This document shows positions 41,887 to 51,126 of a stretch of DNA of 64,000 bases, piece after piece (positions within the stretch are counted from its first letter, which is position 1; each line of letters begins with the position of its first letter). The position numbers and the translations under genes are program-made. Origin of the DNA: Caryophanales bacterium UBA6259. GTDB lineage: Bacteria > Bacillota > Bacilli > Tepidibacillales > Tepidibacillaceae. The DNA is taken from assembly GCA_002441135.1 (NCBI GenBank), contig DJVJ01000038.1:139877-203876 (forward strand), given 5' to 3'. The notes under the pieces were generated by a model, which ran no database searches, had not been told where the DNA came from, and was given only the letters and a program-made list of their open reading frames with translations.

Positions 41887-42720
41887 AAATCCTTCTCCTA
41901 ATACATCATGGACATCATTAACTACAATAAAAGCACTTTGATCGACTGCATGAACAATTTTTTTCAGGCGTGAAAGCTCGTTTCTACTTACTACACAATA
42001 CAAAACCTCTTTATCACTTCCTGTATAGCCTCCTCTACCTTTTAAAAGGGTAGCACCTCTATCCATTTCCTTCATGATCTTATCTGCAATTTGTGGAGCA
42101 TGATCAGAAATAATTGTTGCTGCTTTTGCAGCATATGCTCCTTCTTGCACAAAATCAATTACTCTTGCACCAATAAATACGGCAATTAAGGTATACATTG
42201 CTTTATCTAATGAAATAACAAAGGCAGAGGTTCCAATGACAATCGCATCAAAGGCAAACATGGTTCGCCCCATACTAATGCCAAAATACTTAAAGGCTAA
42301 ACGAGCAATAATGTCCACTCCACCAGTGGTACCTCCAAAACGAAAGATAATACCTAGACCTACACCAATAGAAACACCAGCATATAATGCGGCTAATAGT
42401 AAATCATCCATTGGCTTTTGAAAGCTTTCTGTTATCCAAAGAAAAAGAGAGACCAAAAGGGTACCAATAATGGTATAGATCATAGAAGAAGAACCTAGCT
42501 TATACCAGCCAAATATAAACAACGGTATATTTAAAATTAAAATAATAATACTTGGAGACCAATTAAACTCATAATTTAATAAAAGCGCAATTCCAGTAAA
42601 ACCACCTTCTAAAAGTTGGTTTGCAATGTTAAAATAATTAATTCCGAAAGAGAATATAAATGCTCCTATGGAAATAAAAAACAGATTTTTCGCATGCACC
42701 AAGATGTTTGATTTATTCAT
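41875..42720 (-). CDS. ypjC: YitT-family membrane protein (YpjC)
   Basis: A 281-residue protein with five or six membrane spans (about 10-195) and a C-terminal cytoplasmic DUF2179 domain (about 220-277, TLLKGRGGYTGSDKEVLYCVV). GGTTGGVDIIARL lies between spans. The transported substrate is unknown. GGAGG precedes ATG. Reverse orientation compared with its neighbours. A 9-bp hairpin (42786-42794 with 42806-42814) lies in its upstream region; the rest of 42721-43019 shows nothing clear. Confidence 0.85.
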   Translation of the reverse strand: MNKSNILVHAKNLFFISIGAFIFSFGINYFNIANQLLEGGFTGIALLLNYEFNWSPSIIILILNIPLFIFGWYKLGSSSMIYTIIGTLLVSLFLWITESFQKPMDDLLLAALYAGVSIGVGLGIIFRFGGTTGGVDIIARLAFKYFGISMGRTMFAFDAIVIGTSAFVISLDKAMYTLIAVFIGARVIDFVQEGAYAAKAATIISDHAPQIADKIMKEMDRGATLLKGRGGYTGSDKEVLYCVVSRNELSRLKKIVHAVDQSAFIVVNDVHDVLGEGFEKK

Positions 42721-43019
42721 ATCTAACCTCCATTTTGACTCAATTATGCAGAAGTACCTAGTAGTGTTACAAAATTATTATACAGATTATTGGTAAATGA
42801 TAGCAACCAATAATAGAAAGAATTTTTCCAATCGTACTAATCCTATGAAAAAACGGATTAACTGTGAATTAAGATTTGATTTCTCTGCGAAAATTAGATA
42901 GGATTACAATTAAGAATGTACTGCTTTTAATGGATTTTCTCCTACACAGAAAAAGAGTTTTACTCATATACTATGTCATAGGCCAAGATGAAATTGAACC
43001 AAAAAAGGTGTGATGGCAT

Positions 43020-43523
43020 TTGTGTACGGGTAAAGCATTTCTTAAAGAGGCTTATCATGCCCTGTTTCAAAATGACTTCCAAAAAGCGATAGAAGCCTTT
43101 AAAAAGGCGATTCGCCAAGAGCCTAAGAATCCCTTATACTATTATAAGCTTTCAATTACCTATGCTAGGAATGGCGATATTCCTTTAGCTTTAGATGCAG
43201 CAAATCAAGCACATGAATTAGAACCTGAAAATCAAAATTATCGTTATCATGTTCAAATATTACAATCCAAATATATTGTGTATACCGCATCCAATTTAAT
43301 GAAAAAGCATCTACTAACCTATGAACTAGAAAAGATGTTAATTCGTGCAAAGGAATTGGATCCATTGAACATAGAAGCATACCTTTTGTTAGGCATTTTT
43401 TATGGAGAAAATTTTCAACTCACCAAAGCAATGAAGGAATTCAATAAAGTTCTGCAGTTAGATCCATTTCATCAAAACGCGAAAACATTACTAGAACATT
43501 ATATAAAAAAATATTCGGGGTGA
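43020..43523 (+). CDS. Small TPR protein (YpjD-side gene before dapB)
   Basis: A 167-residue soluble protein with about four TPR units (FQNDFQKAIEAFKKAIRQEP, GDIPLALDAANQAHELEPEN). TTG 43020 follows AAAGGTGTG by 9 nt; the ATG at 43012 is in a frame that stops after six codons. It ends 4 bp before dapB, so it is likely cotranscribed with it. No specific family recognised. Confidence 0.75.
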   Translation: MCTGKAFLKEAYHALFQNDFQKAIEAFKKAIRQEPKNPLYYYKLSITYARNGDIPLALDAANQAHELEPENQNYRYHVQILQSKYIVYTASNLMKKHLLTYELEKMLIRAKELDPLNIEAYLLLGIFYGENFQLTKAMKEFNKVLQLDPFHQNAKTLLEHYIKKYSG

Positions 43524-43527
43524 AATC

Positions 43528-44298
43528 ATGAAAAAATTAAGAGTACTTGTAGCAGGAGCTAAGGGTAGAATGGGGCAGGAAGTTATTCAGATGGTAACAA
43601 AGGATGATGAGCTTGAATACGTAGGAGGAGTAGATTTGCAAGCTTCAGAAGAAAGTACTCCTCCTATTTATCAAAGCGTAGAAAAGGCAATTATTGACCT
43701 GAAGCCAGATATTTTAGTAGACTTTACTATTCCTCAATCTGTTCGAAACAATATGGAGATTGCTATTCAAATGGGGGTAAGTCCAGTTGTCGGAACGACC
43801 GGATTAACACAACAAGATATTCATGAATTGGACAAGCTAGCAAAAGAATATAAAATTGGTGGTTTAATCGCTCCTAACTTTTCCATTGGAGCAATCTTGA
43901 TGATGAAATTTTCAGCTGTTGCTGCAAAATATATGCCTCATGTAGAAATAATTGAGATGCACCACGATAAAAAATTAGATGCCCCATCTGGTACTGCTAT
44001 TAAAACTGCAGAATTAATTGAGAAAGAAAGAAAAGCAATAATGCAAGGTCATCCTGAAGAAAAAGAAATTATTGCTGGAGCACGAGGTAGTGAATATTCA
44101 GGATTTCGTATTCACAGTGTAAGATTACCAGGTTATGTTGCACATCAAGAAGTGATTTTTAGTGATGTAGGACAAACCTTAACTGTTCGTCATGATTCAA
44201 TGAATAGAGAATCCTTTATGCCTGGAGTGAACTTAGCCATTAAAAAAGTGAAAAGTTTTGAAGGGATTGTTTATGGTTTAGAACATTTTATAGAATAG
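43528..44298 (+). CDS. dapB: 4-Hydroxy-tetrahydrodipicolinate reductase
   Basis: A 256-residue NAD(P)H enzyme of lysine and dipicolinate synthesis. GAKGRMGQEV (cofactor loop, about 10-19), VGTTG, EMHHDKKLDAPSGTA with the catalytic His pair and Lys. GGGGTGA precedes ATG. dapB-mgsA order as in B. subtilis. Confidence 0.96.
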   Translation: MKKLRVLVAGAKGRMGQEVIQMVTKDDELEYVGGVDLQASEESTPPIYQSVEKAIIDLKPDILVDFTIPQSVRNNMEIAIQMGVSPVVGTTGLTQQDIHELDKLAKEYKIGGLIAPNFSIGAILMMKFSAVAAKYMPHVEIIEMHHDKKLDAPSGTAIKTAELIEKERKAIMQGHPEEKEIIAGARGSEYSGFRIHSVRLPGYVAHQEVIFSDVGQTLTVRHDSMNRESFMPGVNLAIKKVKSFEGIVYGLEHFIE

Positions 44299-44322
44299 AA
44301 ATTAGGGATAGGAGCGGCTACT

Positions 44323-44733
44323 ATGAACATTGCTTTAATTGCTCACGATAATAAAAAAGTAGATTTAGTTAATTTTATGATTGCTTATGAACCGATTTTT
44401 AAAAACCATTCTTTATTTTCCACCGGAACAACTGGCAAAAGAATCATGGATGAAACTAAATTAGAAATACATAGATTGATGTCTGGGCCACTTGGTGGGG
44501 ATCAACAAATTGGTTCCATGGTTGCTGAAAACCGAATTGATCTAGTCATATTTTTCCGAGACCCATTGACCGCACAACCTCATGAACCAGATATTATTGC
44601 TTTATTAAGACTATGCGATGTATACAATATCCCCCTTGCAACCAACGCAGCCACAGCAGAACTATTAGTGAGAGCATTAGAAAAAGGGGATTTTGCTTGG
44701 AGAGAGATTGTGAGTAGTAATCATAATAAGTAA
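44323..44733 (+). CDS. mgsA: Methylglyoxal synthase
   Basis: A 136-residue enzyme converting dihydroxyacetone phosphate to methylglyoxal. FSTGTTGKRI (phosphate site), SGPLGGDQQIG and the catalytic Asp in FRDPL. AGGAGCGG precedes ATG. In B. subtilis bshA and bshB1 (bacillithiol) follow; here cca comes directly. Confidence 0.96.
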   Translation: MNIALIAHDNKKVDLVNFMIAYEPIFKNHSLFSTGTTGKRIMDETKLEIHRLMSGPLGGDQQIGSMVAENRIDLVIFFRDPLTAQPHEPDIIALLRLCDVYNIPLATNAATAELLVRALEKGDFAWREIVSSNHNK

Positions 44734-44741
44734 AAAAGAAC

Positions 44742-44780
44742 GGGGAACTTTTACTAAAAAATTAGTATGGTTCCCTTATT
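44742..44780 (+). terminator. Probable terminator after mgsA
   Basis: GGGAAC/GTTCCC stem with an inner ACTAA/TTAGT stem and a short T-rich tail (TTATTTAT). Confidence 0.55.
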
Positions 44781-44807
44781 TATCGTGAAGAAGTAAAGGA
44801 GAAACAG

Positions 44808-46037
44808 ATGGAATTATTCAATATCGGTAAAAAAATAATCATCCAATTAAAAAATAATGGCCATCAAGCGTTTTTTGTAGGTGGAGCAGTAAGGGACTTA
44901 TTATTAAAGCGAACAGTTCATGATATTGATATTGCCACTAGTGCTTTGCCTGAAGAGGTAAGTCAATTATTTAAGAAGGTCATTCCTACAGGACTTAAAC
45001 ATGGCACGGTAACAGTGATTGTTGATAAAATTCCATTTGAAGTAACAACATTTAGAAAAGAAGGGAATTATACGGATTTTAGACATCCGGAGCAGGTTTT
45101 TTTCGTTAATGATTTAGAAGAAGATTTAGGTAGAAGAGATTTTACGATGAATGCGATGGCGATGGATGAAAATCAACAAATTGTTGATCCATTTCATGGT
45201 CAGGTAGATTTAAATCAAGCAACAATTAGGACTGTAGGGAATGCAAAAGAACGATTTCTTGAAGATCCATTACGTATGCTACGAGCGGTTCGTTTTGCTA
45301 CACAGCTTCAGTTTACAATTGAGGATAAAACTTGGAAAGCAATGGTAGAGTATGCCTCATATGTTCAAAATATTGCGATGGAAAGAATCAAACAAGAAAT
45401 GGATAAAATTCTTGAAGCAAAGTCACCAAAAATCGGAATAGAGCTTTTATACCAATCTCATTTAGTTCAGTGGATTGAAGGGTTGAAACAATCTGCGCTA
45501 CTATATGTTGATGTTATTTCTATCGCAAAGCTAATGGAGCAGACTGAAAATGTTGTAATCCGTTGGGCTATCTGGTTACATTCTATTACACAAGAAGAAC
45601 AAGAACGGGTAATGCAGCAATTAAAAATGTCCAAAAAAGAAAGTAAACAAATAAAAGATGTTCTTCTGATAGCAAAAAGCTTAAAAAGTCCTACTACTTC
45701 AACATTAAAAAAATGTCTAATTACCTCAAACAGCACAATTTGTTTATTAGCCCTAGAATTAAATAATCTTGTAGGTTATATTGATGATAGAGAAAAAATC
45801 GATTTAACGGTTCAATTAAAAAAAATAGATAGTGAATTAAAAGTACGAAAGACAAGCGATTTAGCGGTAAGTGGGAAGGAGTTAGCCAAATATTTTGAGC
45901 TACCTTCAGGGCCATGGATAAAGAAGCTATTAGAGCAATTATTAGAGGAAGTTATATTTGATCAATTAGAAAATGAGCATTCTCAGCTTTTACTAGCAGC
46001 AAAACGCTTAAAGGGAGAAGAGGAATATGAGGGATAA
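44808..46037 (+). CDS. cca: CCA tRNA nucleotidyltransferase
   Basis: A 409-residue class II enzyme adding CCA to tRNA 3' ends. FVGGAVRDLLL and DIDIATS (metal Asp pair) in the head, RRDFTMNAMA, then the nucleotide-selecting neck (EDPLRMLRAVRFA) and helical tail. AAGGAGAAA precedes ATG. The end overlaps birA by 11 bp. Confidence 0.95.
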   Translation: MELFNIGKKIIIQLKNNGHQAFFVGGAVRDLLLKRTVHDIDIATSALPEEVSQLFKKVIPTGLKHGTVTVIVDKIPFEVTTFRKEGNYTDFRHPEQVFFVNDLEEDLGRRDFTMNAMAMDENQQIVDPFHGQVDLNQATIRTVGNAKERFLEDPLRMLRAVRFATQLQFTIEDKTWKAMVEYASYVQNIAMERIKQEMDKILEAKSPKIGIELLYQSHLVQWIEGLKQSALLYVDVISIAKLMEQTENVVIRWAIWLHSITQEEQERVMQQLKMSKKESKQIKDVLLIAKSLKSPTTSTLKKCLITSNSTICLLALELNNLVGYIDDREKIDLTVQLKKIDSELKVRKTSDLAVSGKELAKYFELPSGPWIKKLLEQLLEEVIFDQLENEHSQLLLAAKRLKGEEEYEG

Positions 46038-46995
46038 AATTAAGGCATTTTTGCTTTCCTCGAATCATTCGTATGTTTCAGGAGAGGAATTAAGTGAAAA
46101 GCTGAATGTATCTCGTACTGCCATTTGGAAGCACATAGAAGAATTAAAAAAAGAAGGTTATCAGATTGAAGCTGTTCGAAAAAAAGGGTATCGTCTGTTA
46201 AATGACCCAGATGATATTTCAGGGGAACGGATAAAAGATCAACTTTATACAGATTGGCTTGGGCAAGTTATCCATTATGAGCCTGTTGTAGAATCTACCC
46301 AATTAATTGCTCATGATTTAGCCAAAAATGGAGCTAAACATGGGACAATTGTGTTAGCTGATGAACAAACAAAAGGAAAAGGTCGACTAGGAAGAACATG
46401 GTATTCTGCTTCAGGAAAGGGAATCTGGATGAGTATCATTTTAAGACCGAGCTTTGGCTATCAATTAGCACCACTTGTTACCCTATTTACTTCAGTAGTG
46501 TTGGAAAAAGCATTAGAAAATCAATTTCAAATTTCATTTTCCATAAAATGGCCAAACGATATCTATTTTCAGAATAAGAAGGTTTCTGGTATATTAACAG
46601 AGATTCATGGTGAACAAGACCGACTTCATTATTTAATTATCGGTCTTGGGATTAACACTCATCAAGCTTCATATCCGGAAGAGATTAAGGATAAAGCAAT
46701 TTCGATCGAAGAAATTACCGGCTTAAACACAAAAAGGAGTACAATAATAAAAGATTTTCTCCGATTATTTGAAGCTTCATATGAACAATTTATTGTGGAA
46801 GGATTTCAGCCATTTTATGAAGACTACAATAAGCGTATGATGGGAAAAGGTCAAATGATTGAAGCACAGCATTTAGGTACTAATAAGATAGGTAGACTTG
46901 CTGGAATTGCTGATGATGGGTATTTGCTGATGCAGCTTCCTAACGATGAAATCATTAAAATTATTGCCGGAGATATCCATTTTAAAAATAAGTAG
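46027..46995 (+). CDS. birA: Biotin--protein ligase / biotin repressor BirA
   Basis: A 322-residue bifunctional protein. N-terminal winged helix (about 15-60, SGEELSEKLNVSRTAIWKHI) marks a repressor of biotin genes; the ligase domain has GKGRLGRTW (biotinyl-AMP loop, about 119-127) and KWPNDI. Overlaps cca by 11 bp. cca-birA-panB order as in B. subtilis. Confidence 0.95.
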   Translation: MRDKIKAFLLSSNHSYVSGEELSEKLNVSRTAIWKHIEELKKEGYQIEAVRKKGYRLLNDPDDISGERIKDQLYTDWLGQVIHYEPVVESTQLIAHDLAKNGAKHGTIVLADEQTKGKGRLGRTWYSASGKGIWMSIILRPSFGYQLAPLVTLFTSVVLEKALENQFQISFSIKWPNDIYFQNKKVSGILTEIHGEQDRLHYLIIGLGINTHQASYPEEIKDKAISIEEITGLNTKRSTIIKDFLRLFEASYEQFIVEGFQPFYEDYNKRMMGKGQMIEAQHLGTNKIGRLAGIADDGYLLMQLPNDEIIKIIAGDIHFKNK

Positions 46996-47019
46996 CATTA
47001 TTTTGAATTTTCTGATACA

Positions 47020-47065
47020 ATTTCCGTGAGGCAGTATCCTTTGAACTGCACTCAATAAGGAATCT
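47020..47065 (+). promoter_or_regulatory. Structured leader of panBCD (candidate pan motif RNA)
   Basis: TTCC (47022-47025) pairs with GGAA (47059-47062), and TGAGGCAGT (47027-47035) with ACTGC-A-CTCA (47045-47054), leaving A47050 bulged. The pan motif, known upstream of pan genes in Firmicutes, is a stem with conserved bulged A residues. I cannot test the covariation model. Confidence 0.45.
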
Positions 47066-47156
47066 AGTTTTTTGTTTTATACATCTAATCAATAATTTAA
47101 AAAATTAATCTGCTCTGAGCCTTAATGGACCGAGACAGGAGGATAACAATACGAAA

Positions 47157-47197
47157 ATTACTCCCTTCTAGCGTCTAGCTTATGGGAGTTTTTTATT
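47157..47197 (+). terminator. Leader terminator/attenuator upstream of panB
   Basis: ACTCCC/GGGAGT (47160-47165 with 47184-47189) with an inner CTAG/CTAG hairpin and a T-run, about 50 bp before panB. It may end birA transcripts or attenuate panBCD. Confidence 0.65.
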
Positions 47198-47243
47198 TGG
47201 TCTGATGTCGGCTTAGAATCTAAAATGAAGAGGAGGGGCTTTA

Positions 47244-48092
47244 ATGAAAAAGGATCGACCATTAACAATTCATGATTTTAAAAAAATGAAGGAAAGAAAA
47301 GAACCGATTACTATGGTTACTGCTTATGATTATCCTACCGCCAAGCTAGTAGAAGAAGCGGGACTTGAAATGATTTTAATTGGGGATTCCTTGGGGATGG
47401 TTGTTTTAGGCTATGATAGCACAATTCCTGTTACACTTCAGGATATTATTCATCATACAAAAGCAGTGGTTAGAGGTGTAAAAAATGCTTTTGTGGTTGC
47501 GGATATGCCTTTTCTTACTTATCAAATTAACATAGAAAAAGCAATGGAGAATGCGGGAAGATTAATTCAAGAGGCTGGAGCAAAGGCAGTAAAAATTGAA
47601 GGAGGACAGGAAATTGCTTTTACTGTTGCTTCCATAGTAAAAGCCGGCATTCCTGTAGTAGGACATATTGGTCTTACACCTCAATCCGTACATCAGCTAG
47701 GAGGCTATAAGGTTCAAGGCAAGTCTTTAGAAGAAGCGAGAAGGCTTTTAGCAGATGCTAAAGCATTAGAAGATGCAGGCGTATTTTCAATCGTCTTGGA
47801 AGCGATTCCAGGAGAAATCGCTAGTTGGATCACAGAGCAGCTAAGCGTTCCTACGATTGGTATTGGTGCAGGTAATACCTGTGATGGGCAAGTATTAGTA
47901 TTCCATGACTTAGTCCAATATGCTTCAAATCTTAGTCCTAAATTTGTAAAGCCATATGGCCAAGTTGGAGAAATGATTAGGGATAGCTTACTTCAATATA
48001 AAATGGAGGTCAAGAATCGAGATTTTCCAAGCAAAGAACATACTTTTACAATGAACGAAGAACTACTAGAGCAATTATACGGAAAGGTGTAA
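47244..48092 (+). CDS. panB: 3-Methyl-2-oxobutanoate hydroxymethyltransferase
   Basis: A 282-residue enzyme for the first step of pantothenate synthesis. MVTAYDYPTAKL, GDSLGMV (metal Asp), HIGLTPQSV and GIGAGNTCDGQVLV. GGAGGGG precedes ATG. First of panB-panC-panD (10- and 17-bp gaps). Confidence 0.96.
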   Translation: MKKDRPLTIHDFKKMKERKEPITMVTAYDYPTAKLVEEAGLEMILIGDSLGMVVLGYDSTIPVTLQDIIHHTKAVVRGVKNAFVVADMPFLTYQINIEKAMENAGRLIQEAGAKAVKIEGGQEIAFTVASIVKAGIPVVGHIGLTPQSVHQLGGYKVQGKSLEEARRLLADAKALEDAGVFSIVLEAIPGEIASWITEQLSVPTIGIGAGNTCDGQVLVFHDLVQYASNLSPKFVKPYGQVGEMIRDSLLQYKMEVKNRDFPSKEHTFTMNEELLEQLYGKV

Positions 48093-48102
48093 GTGAAGAA
48101 GA

Positions 48103-48954
48103 ATGAAGATAATTACTACAGTAAAAGAGCTAAGAGAAGAACTAAAAGCATATAGGCACTTAGGGAAATCCATTGGCTTTGTTCCTACAATGGGATATTT
48201 GCATGAAGGACACGAAAGCTTAATGATAGAAGCAAAGAAACAAACAGACATTGTTGTTCTTAGTATATTCGTTAATCCACTACAGTTTGGACCAAATGAG
48301 GATTTTGAACGATATCCAAGAGATTTGGAAAAGGATCAGGATATTGCAACTAAGGCAGGCATCGATATTATATTTGCTCCAAGTGTAAAGGAAATGTATC
48401 CAAATGAGATGAAAACCACTGTTCAAGTGATAGATATTACATCGAAGCTATGTGGTGCATCAAGACCAGGTCATTTTGAAGGTGTCGCTACTGTAGTAAG
48501 TAAATTATTTCTAATTGTGCAGCCAGATAAAGCATTTTTTGGACAGAAGGATGCCCAACAAATAGCAGTGATTCAGCAAATGGTGGATGATTTAAACTTC
48601 CCAATCAATATTGTTGCTTGTCCAATAGTTAGGGAAGAGGATGGTTTAGCACGAAGCTCTAGAAATGTTTACTTGTCTACTGAGGAACGTCTGCAGGCTG
48701 TTATTTTAAATTTGAGTCTTCAGTCTGCAAAGGAAGAAATCATCAAAGGAAACCAAAATACAGAAACCATTAAGCAGTTAATTATTCAAAAAATCAATGA
48801 AATGCCCTTAGCAAAAATCGATTATGTTGAAATTCTCACCTATCCAAGCTTAAAAGAGATTGAAACCCTACAACAAGGTGAAAAAGTGATTATCGCACTG
48901 GCAGTTTGGTTTGGAAAAACAAGGTTAATTGATAATCTGTTAATAGAGATATAA
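48103..48954 (+). CDS. panC: Pantothenate synthetase
   Basis: A 283-residue ATP-dependent ligase of pantoate and beta-alanine. VPTMGYLHEGHESLM (HxGH), FVNPLQFGPNEDF, FFGQKDAQQIAVI and SSRNVYLS. Complete length. Confidence 0.96.
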   Translation: MKIITTVKELREELKAYRHLGKSIGFVPTMGYLHEGHESLMIEAKKQTDIVVLSIFVNPLQFGPNEDFERYPRDLEKDQDIATKAGIDIIFAPSVKEMYPNEMKTTVQVIDITSKLCGASRPGHFEGVATVVSKLFLIVQPDKAFFGQKDAQQIAVIQQMVDDLNFPINIVACPIVREEDGLARSSRNVYLSTEERLQAVILNLSLQSAKEEIIKGNQNTETIKQLIIQKINEMPLAKIDYVEILTYPSLKEIETLQQGEKVIIALAVWFGKTRLIDNLLIEI

Positions 48955-48971
48955 GGTAGGAGAGTGGAGTA

Positions 48972-49355
48972 ATGTTTATTCAAATGATGAAATCCAAGAT
49001 TCACCGTGCAGTGGTAACAGAAGCTAATTTAAATTATGTGGGAAGTATTACAATAGATGAAGACATCATGAATGCAGTAGGTATTTTACCAAATGAAAAG
49101 GTGCAAATCGTTAATAATAACAATGGAGCAAGATTTGAAACCTATGTGATTAAAGGAGAACATGGCTCTAAGACAATTTGCTTAAATGGAGCTGCTGCAA
49201 GATTAGTTCAACCTGGGGATGTTGTAATAATTATTGCATATGCTTATATGACACCGGAAGAAGCAGTTACCCATAGTCCGAGGGTAGCAATTATGGGAAA
49301 TGATAATCAAATAGAACAAATACTTTATCAAGAACTAGAACATACCATCCTGTAG
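48972..49355 (+). CDS. panD: Aspartate 1-decarboxylase
   Basis: A 127-residue pyruvoyl enzyme making beta-alanine. Self-cleavage is expected between Gly24 and Ser25 (NYVGSI); Tyr, Asn and the NGAAARLV loop are conserved. AGGAGAG precedes ATG. Its last four codons (ACC ATC CTG TAG) are the first unit of a 16-bp tandem repeat. Confidence 0.95.
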   Translation: MFIQMMKSKIHRAVVTEANLNYVGSITIDEDIMNAVGILPNEKVQIVNNNNGARFETYVIKGEHGSKTICLNGAAARLVQPGDVVIIIAYAYMTPEEAVTHSPRVAIMGNDNQIEQILYQELEHTIL

Positions 49356-49414
49356 GGATACCATCCTGTAGGGATACCATCCTGTAAGGATACCATCCTG
49401 TAAGGATACCATCC
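49344..49414 (+). repeat. 16-bp tandem repeat beginning in the panD stop region
   Basis: Four head-to-tail units (49344, 49360, 49376, 49392), the first two ACCATCCTGTAGGGAT and the next two ACCATCCTGTAAGGAT, then a partial unit. Units of the second form hold ATCCT-GTA-AGGAT inverted arms. Confidence 0.9.
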
Positions 49415-49511
49415 TCCTGCATCCTATAAGTATAAACTTTAATTCACTAGCAAACAATGAGAGGTATACAGTGAATATTGTTGGTTATTTAGAGGGTGAA
49501 GGAGGCTTTTC

Positions 49512-50933
49512 ATGTTTTATGATTTATTTTCATTTATGCATAAAACGTTAGAGGAAATAGAGCAGGAATTTGATGTCGCTCATAATATGGATCAGGAACT
49601 TGCGTTACTAGAAAAGTATTTATCCATTAAAGAGATGAATGAAGAGATTGAATATGAATTGCGACAATTAAATCAAAAAATTAAGAAGTTCGAAAAAGAA
49701 CATGGATTAGATCTTGATATAAGTAATGAAGAAAATCCAGAGAACACCAAAATTAATCCCCAAGTAGAAAATGCCGAACCAGAGGTTGTTATTGAAATTG
49801 ATGAAGATGATTTTATGAACTTTCAAAAGGGCATCGGATTTTTTGATTTATGGATGTATGACCAAGCGACATTCTATTTGGAAAAAGTAATTGAAAAATA
49901 TCCAGATTTTAGTCTTGCACGTCTATATTCTGCGATGACCTATTATAAAAAAAGGGATTATCAGCAAACAAAAGCAGAGGTTGCAGTCCTGTTTAAATTT
50001 TCGGATGACCCAGATTTACTATCCTTAGGCCACAATCTCCTAGGGATGATTTATGGAAATGAAAAAAATGATGAACAAGCGATAACCCATTTTCAACAAG
50101 CAATCGTTTTAAAGGAAAAGTGGAATGAACCAAAATTTAACTTAGCAATGGTATATTTTCGAATTCAAGAATACCAACGGGCAATTATTATTCTAAATGA
50201 TTTGTATCAGCAAAATCCCTTAGATTGGGAAGTTACTTTCTATTTGGGAAAGTCGTTTCAAAAGCTGAATGAGGATTATCAAGCACAGCATTGGTTTAAT
50301 AAAACATATTCTATTACAAAACATCCCTTAGTCATTAAGCAAATCGCGAAAAATTTTGAGGATAAGGGAGATTACCGCCAAGCAGCTTTCTGGTATGAAA
50401 AAGGGTTAAAGCATGACTCGCATAATGTTCAAATTCAAATTAAGCTAGGGAAATGCACTTGGCTAGCAGGCAACAAAGAGCGTGGAATTGCTATTATAAA
50501 AGAGATAATAAGCAAAAATAAAGGAAATATTGAAGCCAACTTTTTATACGCAATAATGTTGCTTGACCAAAATTCTCCAAAGCAAGCGATTGAACAGATT
50601 GAAAAGCAAATCAAGATGGACAGTTCTGATCCTAGTCAGACATATTTGTTAGCTGTTTTGGCACGATTATACTATCTGAATCGTGACCCGGATCGTTCAG
50701 AACAATTTTGCTCCTTATTAATGTCTTCTAAGGAAAGTTGGGTAAGAGGATTAGCACATATTCTGAAAGGTTTTATACTTCTGGATGAAAATCAACCGAA
50801 ACAGGCACTAGAACATTTTAAAAATGCGGAATTTGAGGGAGTAAAATTCCCGCACCTTCCTTTTTATAAAGGCTATTCTCATTATTTAATGGGAAATATT
50901 GAGCTAGCAAAAGTAGAATGGGAAATATATTAA
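49512..50933 (+). CDS. TPR protein with N-terminal coiled coil
   Basis: A 473-residue soluble protein. Residues about 8-65 are a charged coiled coil, about 70-95 an acidic linker (EPEVVIEIDEDDF), and from about 97 TPR-like repeats (FQKGIGFFDLWMYDQATFYL, FQQAIVLKEKWNEPKFNL, FWYEKGLKHDSHNVQIQI) to the end. It is inserted between panD and dinG, which are neighbours in B. subtilis. Function unknown. Confidence 0.75.
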   Translation: MFYDLFSFMHKTLEEIEQEFDVAHNMDQELALLEKYLSIKEMNEEIEYELRQLNQKIKKFEKEHGLDLDISNEENPENTKINPQVENAEPEVVIEIDEDDFMNFQKGIGFFDLWMYDQATFYLEKVIEKYPDFSLARLYSAMTYYKKRDYQQTKAEVAVLFKFSDDPDLLSLGHNLLGMIYGNEKNDEQAITHFQQAIVLKEKWNEPKFNLAMVYFRIQEYQRAIIILNDLYQQNPLDWEVTFYLGKSFQKLNEDYQAQHWFNKTYSITKHPLVIKQIAKNFEDKGDYRQAAFWYEKGLKHDSHNVQIQIKLGKCTWLAGNKERGIAIIKEIISKNKGNIEANFLYAIMLLDQNSPKQAIEQIEKQIKMDSSDPSQTYLLAVLARLYYLNRDPDRSEQFCSLLMSSKESWVRGLAHILKGFILLDENQPKQALEHFKNAEFEGVKFPHLPFYKGYSHYLMGNIELAKVEWEIY

Positions 50934-50951
50934 ATTAATACCGCAAAAAAA

Positions 50952-50988
50952 GCGCTAATTCGCATAGGAATTAGCGCGTTTGTTTTTT
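50952..50988 (+). terminator. Terminator before dinG
   Basis: A 10-bp perfect stem GCGCTAATTC/GAATTAGCGC and a T-rich tail. Confidence 0.88.
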
Positions 50989-51126
50989 ATCGATATATCA
51001 ACTAAGCATCGTATTGTTCATTAAGAAAGTATAGAGGGATATTGGGGATAAAAATGGGGGCTTTTTTTTACAGAGAAAACCCTGTATAGTTAAATGGAAT
51101 GTGCTTTTTCATATGAGGTGAAAATA

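Noticed and set aside
46996..47243. T-box leader upstream of panB
   Set aside because: No T-box sequence (AGGGTGGNACCGCG type) or antiterminator is visible; a pan-type leader fits better.
49344..49414. CRISPR-like array
   Set aside because: Units are 16 bp and directly adjacent, with no spacers and no cas genes; a plain tandem repeat.
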